Shown in pieces: positions 1-7,866 of a stretch of 35,975 bases of DNA (position 1 is its first letter; each line of letters begins with the position of its first letter). The position numbers and the translations under genes were made by a program. The stretch spans positions 1 through 35,975 of the forward strand of contig NZ_SMKU01000059.1 of NCBI RefSeq assembly GCF_004349215.1. The letters run 5' to 3'. The notes beneath the pieces were generated by a model that saw only the letters and a program-made list of their open reading frames with translations, ran no database searches and was not told the DNA's origin. Origin of the DNA: Actinomadura rubrisoli (GTDB taxonomy: Bacteria; Actinomycetota; Actinomycetes; Streptosporangiales; Streptosporangiaceae).

Positions 1-7
1 GTGGGGG

Positions 8-478
8 TCAGGGGAGGTTTCTGATCTCCTCGATGATCCCGGGCATGGCGGCGTTGTTCTCGCGGATCCAGCGCAGGAGGAAGGCGATCTGTTCGTCGCT
101 GTAGCCGTCGAGGCGCTCGCGGAACATCCGTCCGATGGGCTCGAAGTAGCGGCCGAAGCGGGCGACGTTCTCCTCCACGAGCTCGACGATCACGCGGCGG
201 CGGTCGTCGGGGTCGCGGGTGCGCCTGACGTAGCCGGCCTTCTCCAGCCGGTCGATCACGGCGGTGATGGCGCCGCCGGTCGTGATGCCCATGAGCTGCG
301 CGAGCTGGCCCGGGGTCTGCGGGCCGTCCAGGGACAGGGCGTTCACGCACTGCGCGTCCGTGACGTTCATGCCCGCCTTGCTCGCGGTGGCGTGGTGCAG
401 CAGCACCGTGAACATCGTGCTGCGCTGCGTCGCCATTTGCAGCTCGCCCGCCATCCGGTCGCGCTCCGGGGTCGACAC
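8..478 (-). CDS. MarR-family transcriptional regulator
   Basis: A 156-aa winged-helix regulator, the usual MarR length. Residues about 45-105 form the winged helix-turn-helix. The segment PGQLAQLMGITTGGAITAVI is the recognition region, and RTRDPDDRRR is the beta-wing with the family's D-x-RR signature. The helices on either side would make the dimer interface. The chosen start is GTG at 478, preceded by an AGGAGAGG ribosome-binding sequence at about 484-491. The gene lies downstream of the acyl-CoA ligase operon on the same strand. It is separated from that operon by a hairpin and by its own promoter region holding several inverted repeats, so autoregulation is likely. Its ligand and targets cannot be read from sequence. 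Control of the neighbouring acyl-CoA genes is an inference from position. Confidence 0.9.
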   Translation of the reverse strand: MSTPERDRMAGELQMATQRSTMFTVLLHHATASKAGMNVTDAQCVNALSLDGPQTPGQLAQLMGITTGGAITAVIDRLEKAGYVRRTRDPDDRRRVIVELVEENVARFGRYFEPIGRMFRERLDGYSDEQIAFLLRWIRENNAAMPGIIEEIRNLP

Positions 479-498
479 ACCCCACCTCTCCTTCTTTA

Positions 499-534
499 CT
501 CTAATATAGAGACGCTCATTTAGAGAGCGGCTCT
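499..534 (-). promoter_or_regulatory. Cluster of inverted repeats upstream of marR (putative operator)
   Basis: Three overlapping imperfect palindromes lie within 36 bp just upstream of the marR ribosome-binding site. They are CTCTAATATAGAG (499-511), CGCTC-N7-GAGCG (513-529) and AGAGC-G-GCTCT (524-534). The stretch is AT-rich compared with its surroundings, as expected for a promoter. MarR proteins commonly bind such palindromes at their own promoter. The assignment rests on position and symmetry only. Confidence 0.5.
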
Positions 535-549
535 TCAGAGGAGAGTCTA

Positions 550-583
550 GCCGTCCGGCGGCGGTGGGGGACAGCCGGACGGC
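550..583 (-). terminator. Hairpin at the end of the acyl-CoA ligase operon
   Basis: A perfect 10-bp stem (550-559 GCCGTCCGGC pairing with 574-583 GCCGGACGGC) encloses a 14-nt loop. It starts 13 bp after the stop codon of the ligase gene and lies before the marR promoter. There is no clear U-tract, as is usual for GC-rich actinomycete terminators. Confidence 0.6.
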
Positions 584-595
584 GACGCGGCCAGG

Positions 596-2176
596 TCAGG
601 TCGGGCCGTCGGCGGCGGACGAGGCGATCCGCGCGGCCCAACGGTAGTCGGCCTTGCCGGCCGGGGAGCGCTTCATCTCCGCGACGAACGCGTAGACGCG
701 CGGGACCTTGTAGCCCGACAGCTCCCTGCGGCAGTGCGCGTCCAGGTCCGCGGTGGACGGGGCGTCGCCGGACGGCTGGACGACGGCGGCGACGCGGTTG
801 CCCCAGCGCTCGTCCGGGACGCCCGTCACGACGGCGTCGTACACCGATGGGTGGCCCTTGAGGACGGCCTCGACCTCCTCTGGGAAGACCTTCTCGCCGC
901 CGGTGTTGATGGCCTGCGAGCCGCGCCCGTAGACGGCGATCGACCCGTCCTCCTCCACGGTGGCGATGTCGCCGGTGAGCAGCCAGCGCCGCCCGTCCAC
1001 GACCGGGAACGTCCGGGCGGTCTTCTCGGGGTCGTTGTAGTAGCCGCGGGCGATGTGCCCGGTGCGGGCGACCTGCCCGATGGCGCCCGAGCCGGGTTCG
1101 ACGGGCCGGAGCGCGTCGTCCAGGACGGTGACGTTCTCCACGTCGGGCGCGAACCGCAGGCCCTTCTCCGGGGCCGAGCCCGCGACCGCCTCGGCCGTCG
1201 AGCCCGATTCGGTCGAGCCGAACCGGTCCATGATGAGCGTGTTCGGCAGGAGCCGCTGGATGCGGTCGCGGACGGTTCCGGTGAGGATCGCGCCCGTCGA
1301 GACGTAGGCCAGCAGGGACGAGGTGTCGTAGGCGCCGCGCGCCAGCTCGTCCGCCATCGGGATCGCCATGGCGTCGCCGGTCACGGTGAGGGAGTTGACC
1401 TTCTCGCGCTCGATCGTCCGCCACACGTCGGCGGCGTCGAAGCGGCGCGTGTAGACGACGGTCGCGCCCATGAACCAGGCGATCCATGTGGCCATCTGCG
1501 CGGCGCCGTGCATGAGCGGAGCGACGGGCATCATCACCAGCGGCCCCGAGTCGCGGGCCAGGGCGACGACGTCCTCGGGACGGCTCGGACGCGGGAGCGT
1601 CGGGTTCCAGAACGCCAGCAGCAGCTGCCCGGTCGACCACATGACGCCCTTGGGCATCCCGGTCGTCCCGCCCGTGTAGATGATGTAGGTGTCGCCGGAC
1701 GAGCGGGACGGGAAGCCGCGCGTCCCGTCGGCAGCCCGGAGCGCGTCGTCATAGGCGACCGCGCCGGGGATCGACGGCGCCCCGCCGACCGCGACGAGGT
1801 GCGCCAGCGCGGGTACCCGGGCGACGACCACCGCGACCCGGTCCTCGAACTCCACGTCGTACAGCAGCGCCACGCTGTCGGAATCGCGGTAGAGGTAGAG
1901 CAGCTCGTTCTCCACGTACCGGTAGTTCACGTTGATCGGCACGGCGCGGATCTTCAGCGTGGCCAGCAGCGCCGCCGCGTACTCGATGCCGTTGTACAGC
2001 TGGACGGCGACGTGCTGCCCCGGCCGGACGCCCGCCGTCTCCAGGTGGTGCGCGAGGCGGTTGGCGTGCTCGTCCAGTTCGGCGTAGGTGAGCCGCCGGT
2101 CGCCGCACACCACGGCGACGCGCTCACCGATCGCGTCCGCGACCCCCTCGAACAGGTCGGCGTGGTTGTACTCCAT
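596..2176 (-). CDS. FadD19-like acyl-CoA synthetase (AMP-forming)
   Basis: A 526-aa member of the ANL superfamily that would activate a carboxylic acid to its acyl-CoA through an acyl-adenylate in the cytoplasm. The AMP-binding P-loop YTGGTTGMPKGVMW is at about residues 167-180. The adenylate-contact motif is DRFGSTESG, the hinge region follows LLTGDIATVEEDG, and the C-terminal catalytic lysine lies in KRSPAGKADYRWA. The phrases GDAMAIP, GGEKVFPEEVEAVLKGHP and SPAGKADYRWA closely match what I recall of mycobacterial FadD19, the ligase that activates the C26 steroid side chain. Paralogues such as FadD17 are alternatives. It is the last gene of a five-gene operon, with an 18-bp gap after the upstream thiolase-like gene. 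The substrate is inferred, not shown. Confidence 0.9.
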   Translation of the reverse strand: MEYNHADLFEGVADAIGERVAVVCGDRRLTYAELDEHANRLAHHLETAGVRPGQHVAVQLYNGIEYAAALLATLKIRAVPINVNYRYVENELLYLYRDSDSVALLYDVEFEDRVAVVVARVPALAHLVAVGGAPSIPGAVAYDDALRAADGTRGFPSRSSGDTYIIYTGGTTGMPKGVMWSTGQLLLAFWNPTLPRPSRPEDVVALARDSGPLVMMPVAPLMHGAAQMATWIAWFMGATVVYTRRFDAADVWRTIEREKVNSLTVTGDAMAIPMADELARGAYDTSSLLAYVSTGAILTGTVRDRIQRLLPNTLIMDRFGSTESGSTAEAVAGSAPEKGLRFAPDVENVTVLDDALRPVEPGSGAIGQVARTGHIARGYYNDPEKTARTFPVVDGRRWLLTGDIATVEEDGSIAVYGRGSQAINTGGEKVFPEEVEAVLKGHPSVYDAVVTGVPDERWGNRVAAVVQPSGDAPSTADLDAHCRRELSGYKVPRVYAFVAEMKRSPAGKADYRWAARIASSAADGPT

Positions 2177-2194
2177 CGGGCGTCCCTCCGGCTG

Positions 2195-3352
2195 TCACGG
2201 TTTCGAGCTGCCGACGATCCACATCGCGAAGAACTGGGCGCCGCCGCCGTAGGCGTGGCCGAGGGCGCGGCGCGCGCCGTCCACCTGGTGCTCGCCCGCC
2301 TGCCCGCGCACCTGGAGGGCCGCCTCGGCGAACCGGATCATCCCGGACGCGCCGATCGGGTTGGACGACAGGACGCCGCCGGAGGGGTTCCACGGGATGT
2401 CACCGTCCAGCGCCGTCGCCCCGGCCTCGGTGAGCTTCCAGCCCTCGCCCTCGCCGCAGAAGCCGAGATTCTCCAGCCACATCGGCTCATACCAGGAGAA
2501 TGGGACGTACACCTCGGCGCAGTCCAGCTCGCCGCGCGGGTCGGTGATCCCGGCCTGCCGGTAGACGTCGGCGGCGCAGTCGATGCCGCCGCGCGGGTTC
2601 ACGGTGTCGCGCCCGGCGAAGAAGATCGGCTCCGAGCGCATCGCGGTGCCCTGCACCCAGGCGGGCCGGGACGGTGCTCGTTTCGCGGCGTCCTCCGAGG
2701 CCAGCACCATCGCGCACGCCCCGTCCGAGGACGGGCAGGTCTCCAGGTAGCGGATCGGCTCCCACAGCATCGGCGTCGACTCGACCATCTCGCGGGAGAT
2801 GCCGGGGATCCTCAGGTGCGCGTACGGGTTCTTCAGCGCGTTCTGCCGGTCCTTGACGGCGACGAGCGTGCCGATGTGGTCGGGGGCGCCCGACCGGCGC
2901 ATGTAGGCGCGGATGTGCGGGGCGAAGTAGCCGCCCGCACCCACCACCAGGGACGTCGTGAACGGCGAGTTGACGGTCAGCGCCCACGTCGCGTTCGACT
3001 CCGACTGCTTCTCCCACGCCACCGTGAGGACGCGGTCGTGCACGCCGCCCTGGATCAGGCTCGCCGCGACGATCGCCGTGGACCCGCCGACCGACCCCGC
3101 CGTGTGCACGCGCATGATCGGCTTGCCGGTGGCGCCCAGCGCGTCCGCCAGGTACGCCTCGGGCATCATCACGCCCTCGAACAGGTCCGGGGCCTTGCCG
3201 ATGACGACGGCGTCGATGTCCTTCCACGTCAGCTCCGCGTCGTCGAGCGCGCGCCGGGCCGCCTCGCGCAGCAGGCCCGCCATCGACACGTCCAGGCGCT
3301 TCGTCTTGTACGCCGTCTGCCCGATCCCGATGATCGCGCACGGGTTACCCAT
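2195..3352 (-). CDS. Thiolase-like / lipid-transfer protein (Ltp family), no canonical nucleophile
   Basis: A 385-aa thiolase-fold protein. The position where thiolases carry the nucleophilic Cys (C-A-S-G type motif) reads HTAGSVGGST at residues 83-92, with no cysteine. The C-terminal active-site motif is GHAYGGGAQ, with Tyr368 where biosynthetic thiolases have a Cys-containing loop, and NPSGG precedes it. The acidic loop CAEVYVPFSWYEPMW replaces the NEAF-type motif. This pattern resembles Ltp2-like retro-aldolases or SCP-x thiolases of steroid side-chain degradation, which work with a DUF35 partner. The ATG overlaps the end of the upstream thiolase-like gene by 8 bp, so the two are probably translationally coupled. 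Carbon-carbon cleavage of a side-chain acyl-CoA is likely, but whether it is thiolytic or aldolytic is unresolved. Confidence 0.85.
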   Translation of the reverse strand: MGNPCAIIGIGQTAYKTKRLDVSMAGLLREAARRALDDAELTWKDIDAVVIGKAPDLFEGVMMPEAYLADALGATGKPIMRVHTAGSVGGSTAIVAASLIQGGVHDRVLTVAWEKQSESNATWALTVNSPFTTSLVVGAGGYFAPHIRAYMRRSGAPDHIGTLVAVKDRQNALKNPYAHLRIPGISREMVESTPMLWEPIRYLETCPSSDGACAMVLASEDAAKRAPSRPAWVQGTAMRSEPIFFAGRDTVNPRGGIDCAADVYRQAGITDPRGELDCAEVYVPFSWYEPMWLENLGFCGEGEGWKLTEAGATALDGDIPWNPSGGVLSSNPIGASGMIRFAEAALQVRGQAGEHQVDGARRALGHAYGGGAQFFAMWIVGSSKP

Positions 3353-4403
3353 GGTTCTCTCCCGACAGGACGCAGACCAGGTTCTGCTGGAGGCACGGAC
3401 CGGACGCGGCGTGGCCGAGCGCCCTGGACGCCGTCCCGGCGTGGATCCGGGACGCGGCCTCCCCGATCCGGATCAGGCCCGCGGCCATCACGGGGTTGGC
3501 CGACAGCGACCCGCCGGACGGGTTCACCGCCACGTCGCCGCCGAGCCCCAGGGCCTCCCGCAGGATCAGCTCCTCGTGGCTGAACTGCGCGTGCAGCTCC
3601 GCGACCTCCACTCCGGCGGCGCCCGCCTTCTCGCCGGCGATGCGCGCCGCGTCCGAGCGGGTCAGGTCGCGGACGCCCGGCGCGTGGGCCTCGCTGCGGT
3701 GGTCGATGCCGGTGATCCACGCGGGCCGCTCGCACAGCTCCCGCGCCTTGTCCCCGGCCGCCAGGACGATCGCCGCGGCGCCGTCGGTGACGGGCGCGAC
3801 GTCGTGCGGATACAGCGGCGCCACGTCGTAGCCGCCGTCCTCGGGGTCGGGCAGGTGCAGCGCGAACGGATTGTCGCGTCCGGACGCGCGGGACCGTGCC
3901 GCGACGGCGCGCAGGTCGTCCTCCTTGGCGCCCGACCGCTCCATGTAGGCGCGGGCCTGGAGCGCGGCCAGCGACACCTGGTCGATGCCCAGCGGCGCCA
4001 GGTGGTACGGGTCGAGCTGCTGGGTCAGGACGGTCCGCAGGTCCCCCTGCGACGCCTTCCCGAACCCGTACACCAGCGCGGTGTCGATCTCGCCGTGCCG
4101 CAGCTTCACCCACGCCTCGTACAGCGCCCACGCCGCGTCCATCTCGACATGGCTCTCGGAGATCGGCGGCCACGCCCCGATCGCGTCGAGCGCCGCCACG
4201 AACGAGAACGGCGTGCCCGCCAGGTAGTCGCACGACCCGGAGCAGGTGAACCCGAACCGGCCCAGCCCGGTCCGCTCCTTGATCTCGGTGATGAGCGGGG
4301 CGAGCAGCTCGGTCTCCGCCAGCCCTCGGTCCTCGGCCGCGTGCTCGGTCTGCACGAAGGCGACGACCGCGATCTCCCTGCCGGCCCGCGGGTCCTTGCC
4401 CAT
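3345..4403 (-). CDS. Second thiolase-like / lipid-transfer protein
   Basis: A 352-aa thiolase-fold protein starting with MGKDPRAGREIAVVAF. The reading frame stays open further upstream, but that stretch lies inside the DUF35 gene. The ATG at 4403 overlaps the DUF35 stop as TGATG, which fixes the start. The nucleophile region reads HVEMDAAWALYEA with no cysteine. The C-terminal motif GHAASGPCLQQN does keep a Cys, and NPSGGSLSANP is intact. It is shorter than classical thiolases (about 390 aa). Two divergent thiolase-like subunits next to a DUF35 gene suggest a heteromeric complex in which one subunit may be structural. The reaction is inferred to be cleavage of a beta-keto- or beta-hydroxyacyl-CoA. 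Confidence 0.82.
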   Translation of the reverse strand: MGKDPRAGREIAVVAFVQTEHAAEDRGLAETELLAPLITEIKERTGLGRFGFTCSGSCDYLAGTPFSFVAALDAIGAWPPISESHVEMDAAWALYEAWVKLRHGEIDTALVYGFGKASQGDLRTVLTQQLDPYHLAPLGIDQVSLAALQARAYMERSGAKEDDLRAVAARSRASGRDNPFALHLPDPEDGGYDVAPLYPHDVAPVTDGAAAIVLAAGDKARELCERPAWITGIDHRSEAHAPGVRDLTRSDAARIAGEKAGAAGVEVAELHAQFSHEELILREALGLGGDVAVNPSGGSLSANPVMAAGLIRIGEAASRIHAGTASRALGHAASGPCLQQNLVCVLSGENHG

Positions 4404-5332
4404 CAGAGGTAGTCCTTGATCTCGTCGAAGGGGACGTCGGGCTCGTCGAGGGGCTCGAACCACCTGATGTTCGCCATGGTCCTGCCCCACTCCTCGCGGG
4501 GACGCCACGCCGCCTTCACCCGCATGCCCATCCTGACCTGGTCCGCCGGGATGCCCGCGACGAGCGTCAGCATCGTGAGCCCCGCACCGTCCAGCAAGAC
4601 GTAGGCCGACACGAACGGCACCTCGGGGGCACGCGGGTCGGGGATGTTGTTGACCGCGAAGGTGGTCACCGTGCCGGTGTCGGGCAGCTCCACCTCCTCG
4701 CCGGTGGGCACGCCGTCGCGCGGGCACAGCCCCTTCATCGGGACGATGACCTGGTCGCAGACGGGGCACCTGTGCCCGAGGATCCGGCCCTCGGCGATGC
4801 CCTCCAGGAACCGGTCCAGCGCCCGTCCGCCCTGGAGCCGGTACTCCAGCCGCGTCGGCGCGTTGATCATCGTGACCTCGGGCAGGAAGCACGCGATGTC
4901 GCCGATCCCGCCGGTCCGCTCCGCGCGCCATCTGGGACGCACGCGCATCCCGGTCCTGAGGGAACGCGGCGGCTTCGCGCCCTCGTCGAAGACGCCCAGG
5001 TCGAGCGCGTGCAGCAGCGCGGTGTCGGCACCGTCCGGCCGGATCAGCGCCCACGCGAACGGGCGGTCCAGCGGATGCTCCTTGGCCGGGCGCGGCACCC
5101 ACGACCACGTCGTGACCGTCCCGACCGGGCCGACCTCCACGAACTCGCCGGTCACGTCCTCGCCCGTCTCCGGGTCGTACTCGGCGGGCGGCACCAGCAC
5201 CCGGCCCCCGGCGGTGCGGACGCCGACCAGGCGGCCGTCGCGCAGCTCGCTCAGGAACCGGCCGATCACCGGGCCGACCGAGCGGGTGTACCCGCCGGGG
5301 AACGCCAGGACGTGGTTCGGGTCAGATCGCAC
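4403..5332 (-). CDS. Tandem OB-fold DUF35 / zinc-ribbon acyl-CoA-binding protein
   Basis: A 309-aa protein with two DUF35-like halves. The first OB fold (about residues 65-137) has no zinc ribbon. The second is preceded by a rubredoxin-like ribbon with Cys189, Cys192 and Cys203, and Asp206 at the fourth position (CPVCDQV...CPRDG), followed by an OB fold at about 215-290 (GTVTTFAVNN and GMRVKAAWRP are typical strands). In steroid degradation such proteins (the ChsH2 C-terminal domain type) dock onto Ltp-type thiolase-fold enzymes and bind acyl-CoA. It overlaps the upstream ligase gene by 11 bp and the downstream thiolase-like gene by 1 bp, which supports a joint complex. The fused double module is less usual than a single 120-150-aa DUF35 protein. 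Confidence 0.85.
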   Translation of the reverse strand: MRSDPNHVLAFPGGYTRSVGPVIGRFLSELRDGRLVGVRTAGGRVLVPPAEYDPETGEDVTGEFVEVGPVGTVTTWSWVPRPAKEHPLDRPFAWALIRPDGADTALLHALDLGVFDEGAKPPRSLRTGMRVRPRWRAERTGGIGDIACFLPEVTMINAPTRLEYRLQGGRALDRFLEGIAEGRILGHRCPVCDQVIVPMKGLCPRDGVPTGEEVELPDTGTVTTFAVNNIPDPRAPEVPFVSAYVLLDGAGLTMLTLVAGIPADQVRMGMRVKAAWRPREEWGRTMANIRWFEPLDEPDVPFDEIKDYL

Positions 5333-6881
5333 TGCCGCGGTCCTTCCAGTACGGGTCCCTGAGCTTGCGTTTGAGAAGCTTGCCGTTCGGCTCGCGCGGC
5401 ATCGTCTCGATGAAGTCGATCGTCCTCGGCCACTTCATCCGGGCCAGCCGCCCGTCCAGGGACGCGAGGATCTCCGCCGCCAGGTCCGGGCCGGGCGGGG
5501 CTCCCTCGGCGGGCTCCACGACCGCCTTGATCTGCTCGCCCCACTCCTCGTCCGGGATCCCGAACACGGCCACGTCCGCGACCTTGGGATGCAGGGTGAT
5601 CTCGTTCTCGATCTCGGCGGGGTAGATGTTCGCCCCACCCGAAATGATCATGTCGGCCTTGCGGTCGGACAGGAACAGGAACCCGTCCTCGGTCAGATAG
5701 CCGACGTCGCCGACCGTGAAGAAGCCCTTCAGCCGGTTCTCTTCGGTCTTCTCCCTGTCGCCCTTGTACTCGAATTCCGTGCCGGCCATCTTCATGTAGA
5801 TCGTGCCGTGCGTCCCGGCCGGGACGGGTTCGCCGTCATCGTCCACGATCAGCAGCTCGCTGATCGGCCAGGCGCTGCCGACCGTCCCGGGGTGGGCCCG
5901 CCAGTCCTGCGGGCCGGCGACCGTCCCGCCGCCCTCGGTCGCCGCGTAGTACTCCCAGACGCAGTCGCCCCACCACTCCAGCATCCGCTGCTTGATCGGC
6001 ACCGGGCACGGCGCGGCCGCGTGGATCGCCCATTTCATGGACGACACGTCGTAGCTCTTCTTGATCTCCTCTGGCAGGCCCAGGAGGCGCTTGAAGTGCG
6101 TCGGCACCATGTGGGTGCTGGTGACGCCGTGCTCCTGGATCAGCCGCAGGCACTCCTCGGCGTCCCACCCGTCCATGTAGACGATCGTGTGCCCCATCTG
6201 GAGGGCCGAGCCGCCGAACTGGGTGACGGCCGTGTGGTAGTTCGGCGAGGTGATCAGGTGCGCCTGCGGCGCACCGCCGGCGGGCCGTCCGGGCGTGATG
6301 CCGAACATGCCCAGCAGGAAGGTCATCAGCTCTGCGCTGTCGTCGGGGTCGAGGCCGGCCAGCCGCCGTCGGACGCCCTTCGGCCGTCCCGTCGTCCCGG
6401 ACGTGTAGTGCATGGTGGCGCCGTTGGTGCGCCCTTCCGGCAGGTCGCTCGGCTGCCCTTCGACCAGGTCCTCGTACGGGTGGAAGCCCTCGACCCGGCC
6501 GAACGCGAACCGCCGCCTCGGGTCGAGGTCCTCGGCCGCCCTGGCGCCCTCCTGCGCGTACCGCTCGTGGACGAAGAACGCCTTGGCCTCGCTGTCGGCG
6601 ACGATGTACCCGATCTCCGGCCCGGTCAGATGCCAGTTGATCGGCGTGTAGTACCAGCCCGCCTGCAACGCCGCCAGGTACAGCACGAGCCCCTCGACGC
6701 CGTTCGGGACGAGCCCGCAGATGCCGTCGCCGTCCTGGAGGCCCAGGCCCCGAAGCCCGTGGACGAGCCGGTTGGCGCGGGCGAGCAGGTCGCCCGCCGC
6801 GTGCCGCGTCCCGTCCGGATCGACGGCGGCGATCCACTCGGGATCGGCCTGCGCCAGCCGCCAAAAGCCCAACGACCCCAT
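5322..6881 (-). CDS. Acyl-CoA synthetase (FadD family), first gene of the operon
   Basis: A 519-aa AMP-forming acyl-CoA ligase. The P-loop is YTSGTTGRPKGV, the aromatic/acidic motif is YYAATEGGG, the hinge region is FTVGDVGYLTEDGFLFLSDR, and the catalytic lysine lies in the C-terminal PNGKLLKRKL. ISGGANIYPAEIEN is the conserved C-terminal domain entry. The ATG at 6881 has a GGAGA ribosome-binding sequence a few bases upstream. It differs from the second ligase in the operon, so the pathway may activate two different acids (for example a whole side chain and a shortened product), but this is inference. Its promoter lies in the divergent region shared with the crotonase gene, where KstR-like sites are visible. 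Confidence 0.9.
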   Translation of the reverse strand: MGSLGFWRLAQADPEWIAAVDPDGTRHAAGDLLARANRLVHGLRGLGLQDGDGICGLVPNGVEGLVLYLAALQAGWYYTPINWHLTGPEIGYIVADSEAKAFFVHERYAQEGARAAEDLDPRRRFAFGRVEGFHPYEDLVEGQPSDLPEGRTNGATMHYTSGTTGRPKGVRRRLAGLDPDDSAELMTFLLGMFGITPGRPAGGAPQAHLITSPNYHTAVTQFGGSALQMGHTIVYMDGWDAEECLRLIQEHGVTSTHMVPTHFKRLLGLPEEIKKSYDVSSMKWAIHAAAPCPVPIKQRMLEWWGDCVWEYYAATEGGGTVAGPQDWRAHPGTVGSAWPISELLIVDDDGEPVPAGTHGTIYMKMAGTEFEYKGDREKTEENRLKGFFTVGDVGYLTEDGFLFLSDRKADMIISGGANIYPAEIENEITLHPKVADVAVFGIPDEEWGEQIKAVVEPAEGAPPGPDLAAEILASLDGRLARMKWPRTIDFIETMPREPNGKLLKRKLRDPYWKDRGSAI

Positions 6882-6940
6882 CGGATCTCCCTATGTGATC
6901 ACGGTCGGCACCGCCTCGCGCCGGTGCCCGGCGACCAAAG

Positions 6941-6954
6941 TAGATCACGTTCTC
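6941..6954 (-). promoter_or_regulatory. KstR-like operator candidate 1
   Basis: The 14-mer TAGATCACGTTCTC matches six of the eight fixed positions of the KstR consensus TnnAACnnGTTnnA. It lies 60 bp upstream of the start of the minus-strand acyl-CoA operon. KstR represses steroid catabolic genes in actinobacteria. The match is imperfect, and other TetR-type fatty-acid regulators bind similar sequences. Confidence 0.4.
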
Positions 6955-6995
6955 GTTTTATCGGGCAAGCCCTACCAGTAGCGGACGCACTTCAC

Positions 6996-7009
6996 TAGAA
7001 TCTGTTCTT
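6996..7009 (+). promoter_or_regulatory. KstR-like operator candidate 2
   Basis: TAGAATCTGTTCTT, with an AGAA/TTCT inverted repeat inside it, matches six of eight fixed positions of TnnAACnnGTTnnA. It ends 25 bp before the crotonase start codon. A second similar 14-mer lies 55 bp away, toward the divergent operon. The paired arrangement would allow one repressor to control both directions. Confidence 0.45.
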
Positions 7010-7034
7010 GTTTTGCATCCGGGCTGGAGGAACC

Positions 7035-7847
7035 ATGACGGAACGGCCGCCGATCGGCACCGAGCACTGCACCGTCGAGCGCGACGGCCACGTCGTCATC
7101 GTCACGATGAACCGTCCCGAGGCGCGCAACGCGCTCAGCTCCTCGATGCTCGTCGGCCTCGCGGAGGCGTGGGCCTACATGTCCGAGACTCCTGAGGTGC
7201 GCGTCGGCATCCTCACCGGCGCCGGCGGCCAGTTCTGCGCGGGCGCCGACCTCAAGGCGATGGGGCAGCGTCCCGCCGACCCCCGCGTCCAGGAGCGCAT
7301 GGCGCGGATCCCGGACTTCCACTGGAAGGGCCTGCTCCGCGACGGCCGTCCGACCAAGCCCCTCATCTGCGCCGTCGAGGGCTACGCCGTCGCGGGCGGC
7401 ACGGAGCTGCTCGTCGGGACCGACCTGCGCGTGGTCGCCGAGGGCGCCACCCTCGGCCTGTACGAGGCGAAGCGCGGCCTGTTCCCCATGGGCGGCTGCG
7501 CCATCCGTCTCCCCCGTCAGATCGGCTACGCCAACGCCATGGACCTCCTCCTGACGGCCCGCTCGGTGAGCGCGCAGGAGGCCCTCGCGATGGGCCTTGT
7601 CAACAAGGTCGTCCCGGACGGCACCGCCCTCGCCGCGGCGCGGGAGCTCGCCGACCAGATCGCCGCGTGCGGCCCCCTCGCCGTCCAGGCCGTCCTGCGC
7701 ACCTACCGCGAGACCGAGCATCTCGCGGAGGAGGAGGCCCTCAAGATCTCCGACGAGATCGGCTGGCCGGTCATCGGCTCCGAGGACGCCAAGGAGGGTT
7801 CCAGGGCCTTCAAGGAGAAGCGCCCCGCCGTCTTCGAGGGCAAATGA
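7035..7847 (+). CDS. Enoyl-CoA hydratase/isomerase (crotonase family)
   Basis: A 270-aa crotonase. ATG at 7035 is chosen because GGAGG sits at 7026-7030, whereas an in-frame TTG at 7008 has no such site. Conserved features are NRPEARNAL (26-34), the oxyanion-hole segment GAGGQFCAGADLK (62-74), and the second oxyanion segment AVEGYAVAGGTELLVGTDL with Glu124. Glu144 in LYEAKRGLFP is at the position of the second catalytic Glu of hydratases. With both acids present, hydration of a trans-2-enoyl-CoA is the simplest call. The gene is divergent from the ligase/thiolase-like operon and probably supplies the beta-oxidation hydration step for the same substrate. No acyl-CoA dehydrogenase gene is in the window. 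Confidence 0.9.
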   Translation: MTERPPIGTEHCTVERDGHVVIVTMNRPEARNALSSSMLVGLAEAWAYMSETPEVRVGILTGAGGQFCAGADLKAMGQRPADPRVQERMARIPDFHWKGLLRDGRPTKPLICAVEGYAVAGGTELLVGTDLRVVAEGATLGLYEAKRGLFPMGGCAIRLPRQIGYANAMDLLLTARSVSAQEALAMGLVNKVVPDGTALAAARELADQIAACGPLAVQAVLRTYRETEHLAEEEALKISDEIGWPVIGSEDAKEGSRAFKEKRPAVFEGK

Positions 7848-7866
7848 CTCTCCAGCAGCGAAGGAG

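Noticed and set aside
734..3583. A 949-codon + strand frame
   Set aside because: Antisense shadow of the ligase and thiolase-like genes; Arg/Asp/Gly-rich with no motifs.
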